Assembly: GCA_943360385.1 (NCBI GenBank)
Contig: CALRIM020000156.1
Span: forward strand, 1 to 7,264
Length of the DNA: 7,264 nucleotides
Direction: 5' to 3'
Origin: CAJBVG01 sp943360385
Lineage (GTDB): Bacteria; Bacteroidota; Bacteroidia; Sphingobacteriales; Sphingobacteriaceae
Positions 1 to 5,406 of the stretch are shown here, one piece after another. Both the position numbers and the translations under genes were made by a program. Positions within the stretch are counted from its first letter, which is position 1. Every line of letters begins with the position of its first letter. The notes beneath the pieces were generated by a model that was given only the letters and a program-made list of their open reading frames with translations, did no database searches and was not told the DNA's origin.

Positions 1-151
1 ATGCATCTATTTTACCTTTTACTCTAAACGATTTTTTGTTGTGAGGTTTAATTTTTTCAGCGAGCGCCTTGTCTAAACTTATATATGTCCAGCCGGTTTT
101 TTCACCCTTCTTACCGTATTTAAGAATTTCCGTACTGAACTTTGTTAGCAT
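1..151 (-). CDS. DUF1905-family protein, N-terminal fragment (cut by window edge)
   Basis: Reading the minus strand from the ATG at 151-149 gives about 50 codons that stay open to the window edge. The product starts MLTKFSTEILKYGKKGEKTG and continues with a segment containing GWTYISLDKALAEKI and KSFRVKGKIDA. This resembles the N-terminal beta-barrel DUF1905 domain found alone or fused to YdeI/OmpD-associated domains in Bacteroidota; the biochemical function of that domain is not established. The start is supported because an in-frame TAG lies about 27 bases upstream with no other ATG between. No Shine-Dalgarno is visible, which is normal in this phylum. The C-terminal part, and so any fused domain, lies outside the window. 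It is divergent from the HTH gene at 397. The family call is from memory of the sequence pattern. Confidence 0.7.
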   Translation of the reverse strand, partial: MLTKFSTEILKYGKKGEKTGWTYISLDKALAEKIKPHNKKSFRVKGKIDA

Positions 152-396
152 AGTTATTTCGTTGGGGGAATAAAGCTAATAAATTATTCTGAAATTATAG
201 AAGAAATAAATAAAACTCATAAAATTATGTATAATTAATGGTTATAAAAATAAATGGGACGTATATAGTATTCATGCATTGAAGAAAGTTGCATATATGC
301 ATCTTTCTGAAAATAAATTACAAGTAATTATAACAGATAATTATTTTTATTTCATAGATAACTAAACTAATTTTTTTTTACCCAAAAATTATTATC
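152..396. promoter_or_regulatory. AT-rich divergent intergenic region
   Basis: This 245-bp spacer separates the DUF1905-like gene (minus) from the HTH gene (plus), so both promoters should lie here. It is very AT-rich. I see no clean TAnnTTTG -7 element in correct spacing for either gene and no Shine-Dalgarno before 397. The only clear structure is the inverted repeat at 283-308, annotated separately. No convincing ORF is present. Confidence 0.5.
283..308. repeat. 26-bp inverted repeat, candidate operator
   Basis: The left half AGAAAGTTGCATA is followed directly by the right half TATGCATCTTTCT. The two halves are reverse complements except for one T-T position, giving 12 of 13 matched pairs with no central spacer. 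The site lies about 90 bp before the HTH gene start and about 130 bp before the divergent gene start. A dyad in a divergent promoter beside an Xre-type regulator fits an operator bound by that dimer, but this is inference. It lacks a T-tract and a loop, so it is a poor intrinsic terminator candidate. Confidence 0.45.
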
Positions 397-705
397 ATGA
401 ATAAAGATAAACGTCTTATGGATATGGCCTGTATTATAAGGAATAGGAGGATAGAGCTTGGCTATACTTCGGGTGAGAAATTTGCTTATCATCATAAATT
501 AAATCGGTCTGTTTACCAACGATGGGAAAATGGTGAAGACTTAAATCTTACTAGTTTAATTCGCTTACTGGATATATTAAAAATGAGTGGCAAAACACTC
601 TTCGAAAAATGGGAAAATGCCCGCGAAGATATGCCCAAGGATGAACCAGTAACTTTACCAATGGTGGCGGAGGAGAAGGAACCGTATAAACAGAGAAAGA
701 AGTAA
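397..705 (+). CDS. small Xre/Cro-CI type helix-turn-helix protein
   Basis: The product is 102 residues. Residues about 10-65 match the five-helix Cro/CI-type DNA-binding fold: an opening helix (ACIIRNRRIELGYTSGEKFA), a turn, a recognition-helix region NRSVYQRWENGED around 36-48, and closing helices LTSLIRLLDILKM. The YQRWENG segment corresponds to the usual position of the S-x-WE-x-G motif in this family. The tail after residue 75 is charged and low-complexity (EEKEPYKQRKK) and probably disordered. There is no sensor or peptidase domain, so it is either a simple DNA-binding regulator or part of a small module whose partner is not visible. Met8 and Met10 are alternative starts. No typical Shine-Dalgarno precedes it. 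The TAA stop runs directly into the left arm of inverted array A. The specific target is unknown; the dyad at 283-308 is a candidate. Confidence 0.75.
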   Translation: MNKDKRLMDMACIIRNRRIELGYTSGEKFAYHHKLNRSVYQRWENGEDLNLTSLIRLLDILKMSGKTLFEKWENAREDMPKDEPVTLPMVAEEKEPYKQRKK

Positions 706-838
706 ATTTGAACAATTTGGACAATGTGCCAATTTGAACATTTTTTAAAAAGGATGATTCGTGATTTATTGCGATAATGGAATTACTATTGAATTATTGA
801 AACCCTTATATTGTCCAAATTGATTAATTGTTCAAATT
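705..838. repeat. element A: paired inverted short-repeat arrays between convergent genes
   Basis: The left arm (705-739) is a run of units: AATTTGAAC, AATTTGGAC, AATGTGCC, AATTTGAAC. The right arm (813-838) read on the minus strand gives AATTTGAAC, AATTAATC, AATTTGGAC. The arms are therefore inverted copies of the same 9-mer family, with an extra 8-mer at a different place in each. The interior (740-812) is about 73 bp without a gene. The left arm starts at the last base of the HTH stop codon and the right arm ends 3 bp before the nuclease stop codon. A transcript from either side could fold the arms together, with an 8-nt bulge, so a bidirectional terminator or 3'-end stabiliser role is plausible. 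The layout resembles the larger arrays around the four-helix-bundle gene. Confidence 0.7.
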
Positions 839-841
839 AAC

Positions 842-1444
842 CTATTGACGCTTCGAAAGCTCATCCCTAATCCTCGCAGCTTTTTCGTAGTTCTCTTCGT
901 CTAGTGCTTTTTGTAGCATGTCGCGAAGTTCTACTTCGGAGTAACTGGCATATCCTGTGTTTACAGCATCACCGAGTCTAACTGCTTCGGATTCGTCGGT
1001 TGGTTCTATGTTTTCTAAAAAGGCGAAGTCGGTGCCTTCTATCATAATTCCTGCAGAAGCAAGAATAAATTCGTAGGTGTAAATAGGACACTGATAGCGA
1101 ACAGCTAATGCAATGGCATCGGAAGTGCGTGCATCAATCTCCACTGTTTTTTTACCATCGTTGCAAATCAACTTGGCGAAAAATATACCATCCACTAAAT
1201 TGTAAATTATTACTTCTTCAATAACTATATTAAAGTGGATGGTTAACGATTTAAATAAGTCGTGCGTTAATGGCCTACTCGGACTCATTTTCTCTATCTC
1301 TATAGCAATGGCTTGTGCTTCGAAACCCCCAATAATAATGGGTAATCTCCTGCGTCCATTTACCTCTCCCAACACTAATGCATAAGCACCAGATTGAGTT
1401 TGGCTATATGATAATCCGACAATATCTAATTTCAGTTTTTTCAT
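842..1444 (-). CDS. bifunctional nuclease family protein (DUF151 with C-terminal UVR motif)
   Basis: The product is 200 residues. Residues about 1-140 form a DUF151/BFN domain, recognisable from LVLGEVNGRRRLPIIIGGFEAQAIA (23-47), LTHDLF (59-64) and the conserved ARTSDAIALAVR (105-116). Residues about 168-200 (EVELRDMLQKALDEENYEKAARIRDEL) are a UVR motif, the coiled helical hairpin that mediates UvrB-UvrC contact and recurs in Clp-associated proteins. In plants the BFN domain has been reported with both RNase and DNase activity; the role of the bacterial protein is poorly defined. It is the third gene of the etfB-etfA cluster, 13 bp after etfA, a neighbourhood I recall as conserved in Bacteroidota, so co-transcription is likely. 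The TAG stop lies 3 bp from inverted array A, which may end the operon. Confidence 0.85.
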   Translation of the reverse strand: MKKLKLDIVGLSYSQTQSGAYALVLGEVNGRRRLPIIIGGFEAQAIAIEIEKMSPSRPLTHDLFKSLTIHFNIVIEEVIIYNLVDGIFFAKLICNDGKKTVEIDARTSDAIALAVRYQCPIYTYEFILASAGIMIEGTDFAFLENIEPTDESEAVRLGDAVNTGYASYSEVELRDMLQKALDEENYEKAARIRDELSKRQ

Positions 1445-1457
1445 TTAGTAGCTATAC

Positions 1458-2435
1458 TTATGCGTTTGCTTTGAACGCTTTTACAGCTTCAATTAATTTT
1501 GGAACTACTTCAAATGCATCTCCAACAATTCCGTAATCTGCCACTTTAAAGAATGGTGCTTCTGGGTCTTTGTTAATTACAACAATAACTTTAGATGAGC
1601 TTACGCCCGCCAAATGTTGTATCGCTCCAGAAATTCCAATGGCAATATATAAGTTTGGCGCTACAGCAATACCTGTTTGTCCTACGTGCTCCGAATGTGG
1701 TCTCCATCCAGAATCCGATACTGGTTTAGAACATGCAGTTGCTGCACCTAATAAATTAGCCAGCTCTTCTACCATTCCCCAATTCTCAGGTCCCTTTAAT
1801 CCTCTACCTGCCGAAACAACTATTTCTGCATCTGGTAAACTTACTTTATCTGTTGCTCTAACAATTTCTTTTACCATCGAACGGAAATCATTTGCACCTG
1901 TTTCTGCTGCTAATGTTTCTACGTTTGCTGTTTCGTTTTTCTCTACAACTTTATATGCGTTCGGACTTAATGTTAATACTTTTATTGCTGAAGTTAATTC
2001 AACCGTTGCAAATGCTTTTCCAGAAAATGCTCCTCTTTTTACAGTTAAAGTACTTCCGTTAATAGTTGGTAATTCAATTACTGCATCTGCAAAACCTGCT
2101 GCTAATTTTACAGCAACTCTTGGTGCCAAACCCTTACCAGTAAAGGTGTTTCCTAAAACTACAACACTTGCATTTGCTTTTTTTGCAGCATTGGAAATAA
2201 TAGAAGCGTATGCTTGGTTAACGAACGATTTTAATTGATCGTTATTAACGGTCCAAACATTTTTCGCACCATATTTTCCTAGTTCTGCTAATTGCGCTGC
2301 ATCCACATCGCCAATAGATAAAGCAGTTAAACTACTTCCCATCATGCTTGCAATTTCTGCAGCGTATGATACTACCTCGAATGTCGATTTTTTAAATTTT
2401 CCTTGAATATTTTCTACGTATACTAATACACTCAT
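1458..2435 (-). CDS. etfA: electron transfer flavoprotein subunit alpha
   Basis: The product is 325 residues, normal for EtfA. It carries the FAD-binding C-terminal domain: VVSAGRGLKGPENW (207-219), the SEHVGQTG segment (248-255) contacting the flavin, GISGAIQHLAG (267-277), INKDPEAPFFKVADYGIVGD (287-306) near the adenine end, and a closing amphipathic helix. The N-terminal half (1-190) is the alpha/beta domain that packs on EtfB. With EtfB it forms the soluble heterodimer that takes electrons from acyl-CoA and related dehydrogenases and passes them toward the quinone pool. It follows etfB by 31 bp, so the two should be co-transcribed. No key residue appears missing. I see no bifurcating-type features that I can defend from sequence alone, so an ordinary oxidative ETF is the default call. 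Confidence 0.96.
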   Translation of the reverse strand: MSVLVYVENIQGKFKKSTFEVVSYAAEIASMMGSSLTALSIGDVDAAQLAELGKYGAKNVWTVNNDQLKSFVNQAYASIISNAAKKANASVVVLGNTFTGKGLAPRVAVKLAAGFADAVIELPTINGSTLTVKRGAFSGKAFATVELTSAIKVLTLSPNAYKVVEKNETANVETLAAETGANDFRSMVKEIVRATDKVSLPDAEIVVSAGRGLKGPENWGMVEELANLLGAATACSKPVSDSGWRPHSEHVGQTGIAVAPNLYIAIGISGAIQHLAGVSSSKVIVVINKDPEAPFFKVADYGIVGDAFEVVPKLIEAVKAFKANA

Positions 2436-2466
2436 CTTCTTAAGATTAATTTTTTTATGGAATTAA

Positions 2467-3204
2467 TTAGATAACTTTTGCTTCTGCGTTTAATGCCTCT
2501 ACTAATTTTGCTGGCTCATCTGCCGAAATTAATTTTACATTTCCTCTTGCTGCTGGTAATTCAAATGATTTGAAATTCGCCATGCGATCTGCAGCTACTG
2601 GTTCTACCACTTGCAATGGTTTTGTACGAGCCGACATAATTCCTCTCATATTCGGAATTTTTGGTTCAGCAACACCTTCCGCAGCACTCACTATAAATGG
2701 AGTAGATAAATTAATCACTTCTTTACCGCCTTCAATCTCTCTATCGATTACAGCGTCATTTCCGTTTAATTCTAATTTCTTAATCAAAGATACAGATGGG
2801 ATGTCTAGCATTTCACCTAACATCGATGGTACTTGTGCGCCATTGTAATCAATAGATTCTCTACCACATAAAATAATGTCGTAACCTCCATTTTTTGCCA
2901 CTTCCGACAATTGTTTCGCTACAAAATAAGCATCGCTAGGAGCTGCATTTACACGAATTGCATCATCTGCTCCAATAGCCAAAGCTTTTCTAATGGTTGG
3001 CTCTGTATCCACTAATCCAACATTTATAACGGTTGTAGTCCCTTTTCCACCCTCTGTTAACTCAATTGCTCTCGATAAAGCAATCTCATCATAAGGATTT
3101 AAAATGTATTGAACACCATTCGTGTTAAATTCTGTATTATTGTTGTTAAAACTTACTTTTGTGGTCGTATCTGGTACATTACTGATACACACTAATATTT
3201 TCAT
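2467..3204 (-). CDS. etfB: electron transfer flavoprotein subunit beta
   Basis: The product is 245 residues, normal for EtfB. It starts MKILVCISNVPDTTTKV, the typical first beta strand and loop. The nucleotide (AMP) site segment is CGRESIDYNGAQVPSMLGEMLDIP (113-136). The region IPNMRGIMSARTKPLQVV (183-200) corresponds to the recognition loop by which ETF docks on its partner dehydrogenases. The C-terminal segment (about 205-245) wraps onto the alpha subunit. It is the first gene of the etfB-etfA-nuclease operon. The ATG at 3204 lies about 23 bases after a good TAnnTTTG promoter element (see 3227-3234). The divergent TPR gene begins 53 bp away. Partner dehydrogenases and ETF:quinone oxidoreductase are not in this window. 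Confidence 0.96.
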   Translation of the reverse strand: MKILVCISNVPDTTTKVSFNNNNTEFNTNGVQYILNPYDEIALSRAIELTEGGKGTTTVINVGLVDTEPTIRKALAIGADDAIRVNAAPSDAYFVAKQLSEVAKNGGYDIILCGRESIDYNGAQVPSMLGEMLDIPSVSLIKKLELNGNDAVIDREIEGGKEVINLSTPFIVSAAEGVAEPKIPNMRGIMSARTKPLQVVEPVAADRMANFKSFELPAARGNVKLISADEPAKLVEALNAEAKVI

Positions 3205-3226
3205 ATAGTTTATATTTTTTGTTCTG

Positions 3227-3234
3227 CAAAAGTA
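3227..3234 (-). promoter_or_regulatory. Bacteroidota-type -7 element for the etfB operon
   Basis: On the minus strand these bases read TACTTTTG, matching the phylum's TAnnTTTG -7 consensus. A start about 6-7 bases downstream would give a leader of roughly 15 bases before the etfB ATG at 3204. No strong TTTG -33 box is visible at the expected distance, which falls around the start of the divergent TPR gene. Confidence 0.55.
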
Positions 3235-3257
3235 AGTAAATATCGATAAGATTAAAA

Positions 3258-3596
3258 ATGAATCCTACACGACTCGAACGCTTAATTGAAATGAGAAAAG
3301 ACGATCCGAATGATCCTTTTCTATTATATGCTGTGGCTATGGAATACCAAAAGGCTCAGCAGTTGGAACTTGCACTCAAATTTTACGAAGAATTAATAGA
3401 AATTCACCGCGATTATGTTGGTACTTATTATCATTTAGGTAAATTGTACGAGCAATTAAAAAAGACTGATGAAGCGGATGCTTGTTATCAAATTGGGATG
3501 AAAGTTGCTCGTAAAGTAGGTGATAACCATGCCTATAATGAATTACAATCTGCTTACCGCTCTTTTCAGGGTTTAGATGAAGACGACGAATATTAG
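3258..3596 (+). CDS. small tetratricopeptide repeat protein
   Basis: The product is 112 residues made almost entirely of TPR helices. Repeat 1 covers about residues 20-53 (PFLLYAVAMEYQKAQQLELALKFYEELIE, with the usual small and aromatic positions). Repeat 2 covers about 54-89 (TYYHLGKLYEQLKKTDEADACYQIGMKVA). A third helix pair follows (DNHAYNELQSAYRSF), with an acidic tail LDEDDEY. No signal peptide or membrane segment is present, so it should be cytoplasmic and act as a protein-protein adaptor. The partner is unknown. It sits divergently from etfB with a 53-bp spacer. Its last 20 bases overlap the start of the chromate-type transporter gene, so the two are probably translated in coupled fashion. 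I know no specific function for this family. Confidence 0.85.
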   Translation: MNPTRLERLIEMRKDDPNDPFLLYAVAMEYQKAQQLELALKFYEELIEIHRDYVGTYYHLGKLYEQLKKTDEADACYQIGMKVARKVGDNHAYNELQSAYRSFQGLDEDDEY

Positions 3597-4761
3597 ATTT
3601 TTGTTTGATGTATTGAAGTTTAGCTTCATAGCTTTTGGTGGCCCTCAAGCCCATATTGCTATGATGTTGAAAGAGTTTGTTGAAAAGAAAAAATACGTAA
3701 CCGAAGGCGAATTAATTCAATACAACGCCCTCAGTCAAATGCTACCCGGTCCTTCCTCTACACAAACACTTGTGGCCATTGCTTATAAGTTAGGCGGATT
3801 ACCTCTCGCAATTATTTCATTTTTGGTTTGGGTAATTCCATCTGCATTAATAATGCTTATCTTTTCTATCTTTTTTATAAAAATGGGGGTAGGGCAACGC
3901 ACTGCAAATGTTGTGTTTATGCTCAAACCGATAGCCATTGGTTTTGTTGCATACTCTGCTTATATCCTAACGAATAAAGTGCTAAGCAATCGTTTCTCTT
4001 ATTTATTAGCCATTCTTTCTGTAATCATTACCATGTATTTCCAAAATGCTTATGCATTTCCAGCTGTAATTATTTTGGGTATAATTGGTTCTATCTTATT
4101 CGGTAAAAATGATCAAGAATTTACCACAAATCCTATTCCTTTTAACTGGAAAAAATTAATTCCATTCTTCGGAATTCTTATATTTTTCGCACTTCTTGGA
4201 GCTATTATTAATAGAACCTCATTCTTTAGTTTACCCGTTCGTTTGTTCGAAAATTTTTACAGAAATGGTATTATGATTTTCGGAGGAGGACAAGTACTTG
4301 TACCTCTTTTATATACTGAGTTTGTGGAAATGAAACAGTATTTAACCTCACAAGAATTCTTAGCCGGATTCGCCTTGCAGCAAGCTATTCCTGGACCTTT
4401 ATTTTCATTCACCTCCTTTATTGGAAGCATGTCTATGCGAGATGGAGGTGTTTCTGGACAAATTCTCGGAGCATTAGCTGCTGTTTTAGGAATAAATATT
4501 CCAGGTTTATTATTTATCCTGATGATATTTCCAGCCTGGGAACAATTAAAAGTACGCAAGTCGGTTCAGCGCGCACTCAATGGAATTAACTCTGTTTCTG
4601 TTGGCTTTGCCATCGCCGCATTCTTCATTATGTCTACTCAAGTAATAGATCAATGGCAAAGTATCGCTATTATGATTGTTACTTTTTTATTGTTGATGTG
4701 GAACAAGTTTGCACCCTCTTTGCTTATTTTAGTAGGGTTGGGGATTGGATTACTCCTTTAG
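3577..4761 (+). CDS. chrA: chromate (CHR) family transporter, two-domain form
   Basis: The product is 394 residues with two homologous CHR domains, each opening with an FGG motif and followed by a PGP motif. Domain 1 has FGGPQAH (20-26) and LPGPSSTQ (56-63); domain 2 has FGGGQVLVPLL (235-245) and IPGPLFSF (271-278). Around ten hydrophobic segments are visible, for example 75-100, 113-132, 140-175, 195-212, 295-320, 340-355 and 362-394. It is an inner-membrane carrier. Characterised family members expel chromate, but many homologues lie outside metal-resistance contexts and the substrate here is inferred from family only; no ChrR-type reductase or metal regulator is nearby. The ATG at 3577 lies inside the end of the TPR gene and keeps the family-typical start of about 20 residues before FGGPQ. 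Its TAG stop directly abuts repeat array B-left. Confidence 0.88.
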   Translation: MKTTNIRFLFDVLKFSFIAFGGPQAHIAMMLKEFVEKKKYVTEGELIQYNALSQMLPGPSSTQTLVAIAYKLGGLPLAIISFLVWVIPSALIMLIFSIFFIKMGVGQRTANVVFMLKPIAIGFVAYSAYILTNKVLSNRFSYLLAILSVIITMYFQNAYAFPAVIILGIIGSILFGKNDQEFTTNPIPFNWKKLIPFFGILIFFALLGAIINRTSFFSLPVRLFENFYRNGIMIFGGGQVLVPLLYTEFVEMKQYLTSQEFLAGFALQQAIPGPLFSFTSFIGSMSMRDGGVSGQILGALAAVLGINIPGLLFILMIFPAWEQLKVRKSVQRALNGINSVSVGFAIAAFFIMSTQVIDQWQSIAIMIVTFLLLMWNKFAPSLLILVGLGIGLLL

Positions 4762-4881
4762 TTCGTGTGCTCGTTATTCGTGTGCTCGTGTGCTTATGTG
4801 CTCGTGATTCGTGTGCTCATGTGCTCGTTAATCGTATGCTCGTGTGCTCATGATTCGTATGCTAGTTAATCGTGTGCTCAT
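4762..4881 (+). repeat. array B-left: degenerate GTGTGCTC repeats, 8/15-bp modules
   Basis: The array is a run of RTGTGCTC-type 8-mers, some preceded by a 7-mer such as GTTATTC, GTGATTC or GTTAATC, giving 15-bp modules. From the outside inward the module lengths are 11 (partial), 15, 8, 8, 15, 8, 15, 8, 15, 15. It starts at the first base after the chrA TAG and ends with GTTAATCGTGTGCTCAT at 4865-4881. It is visibly richer in G and C than the flanking DNA. Units differ by single substitutions (for example CGTATGCTC, GTGTGCTT), so the array is not freshly expanded. It is the inverted counterpart of 5288-5406. Confidence 0.9.
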
Positions 4882-4951
4882 TTATTAAGGATGATATTTA
4901 AACCTGCATTTATGCAGTTGTGGTTATATTCATTTTTATAAATATTTGTAC

Positions 4952-5314
4952 ATGGAAAGTGTATTGTATAATAAAAGCTATGATTTAACCTTAGAGTTAA
5001 TTGATATTGCAGAACAACTTGAAAAGAAAAGCAAGCTATATATTTCAAATCAATTGTATCGTTGTTGTACCTCTATTTCAGCTAATATTAGTGAGGCCAA
5101 CCACGCTGAAAGTAAACGAGATTTCGTTCATAAATTAAAAATTTCAGCAAAAGAATCTCAAGAAACAAAATATTGGTTAAGTATAATCAGAGATAAAAAA
5201 TTTCTTGAAATAGATGATAAAATCTGGGACAAACTTGATCATGTTCAGCGAATGCTATCGAAATCTATTTCAACAACCATAAAAGGGATGAGCACACGAT
5301 TAACGAGCACATGA
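4952..5314 (+). CDS. four-helix-bundle protein of the 23S rRNA IVS (S23) family
   Basis: From the ATG at 4952 the product is 120 residues. The family signature is clear: helix 1 YDLTLELIDIAEQLEKK (10-26), then ISNQLYRCCTSISANISEA (31-49), SKRDFVHKLKISAKESQETKYWLSII (54-79) and a last helix (about 86-111). This matches the TIGR02436 / rRNA intervening-sequence proteins, related to the Avd accessory proteins of diversity-generating retroelements. They form oligomeric helical bundles with basic surfaces; the biochemical role is unsettled. Residues 113-120 (MSTRLTST) and the TGA stop are encoded by the right repeat array, so the native end is probably near residue 111. A TTG two codons upstream is an alternative start but ATG is preferred. 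No retroelement reverse transcriptase or template repeat is nearby. No clear promoter is visible; about 70 bp separates the array from the ATG. Confidence 0.88.
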   Translation: MESVLYNKSYDLTLELIDIAEQLEKKSKLYISNQLYRCCTSISANISEANHAESKRDFVHKLKISAKESQETKYWLSIIRDKKFLEIDDKIWDKLDHVQRMLSKSISTTIKGMSTRLTST

Positions 5315-5406
5315 GCACACGATTAACGAGCACACGAACAACGAGCACACGAATCACGAGCACACGATCAACGAGCACATGAGCAAACGAATCACGAGCA
5401 CACGAA
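5288..5406 (-). repeat. array B-right: inverted partner of B-left
   Basis: Read on the minus strand this is the same GTGTGCTC family as B-left. Module lengths from outside inward are 11 (partial), 15, 8, 15, 15, 15, 15, 8, 15. It ends at the base before the dnaB stop codon (5407-5409) and begins inside the four-helix-bundle gene. Total length is nearly the same as B-left (117 against 118 bp) although module order differs, so the two arms would pair with bulges rather than perfectly. The outermost 18 bases (including the stop codon) and the innermost 17 bases are identical to those of B-left. Confidence 0.9.

Larger units (their letters stand above)
4762..5406 (+). mobile_element. element B: IVS-like element, inverted repeat arrays around a four-helix-bundle gene
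   Basis: The entire gap between the convergent chrA and dnaB stop codons is filled by a composite: array of about 118 bp, about 406 bp interior, inverted array of about 117 bp. The interior carries one gene of the 23S rRNA intervening-sequence protein family. In known rRNA IVS elements this protein is encoded between inverted sequences that form a stem, so the layout is the same but here intergenic and with arrays as the stem. Both outer ends share TTTAGTTCGTGTGCTCGT and both inner ends share GTTAATCGTGTGCTCAT. No transposase, target-site duplication or integrase site is visible, so mobility is inferred. It could alternatively be a resident 3'-end structure that captured the gene. Confidence 0.5.

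Noticed and set aside
1570..2238. 222-codon plus-strand ORF opposite etfA
   Set aside because: It is the antisense shadow of a clearly conserved EtfA coding sequence and has no domain of its own.
4653..4853. Plus-strand ORF of 66 codons running out of chrA into array B-left
   Set aside because: It is out of frame with the well-supported chrA gene, and its second half is only a translation of the repeat array (many V, L, R, C residues). No start signal or family resemblance.
4952..5314. Diversity-generating retroelement (Avd) interpretation of the four-helix-bundle gene
   Set aside because: The protein is related to Avd, but no reverse transcriptase, template repeat or variable repeat with adenine-biased differences is seen in the window.
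4762..5406. CRISPR array interpretation of the repeats
   Set aside because: Units are 8-15 bp, degenerate and contiguous, with no unique spacers of regular length and no cas genes; the two arrays are inverted relative to each other.
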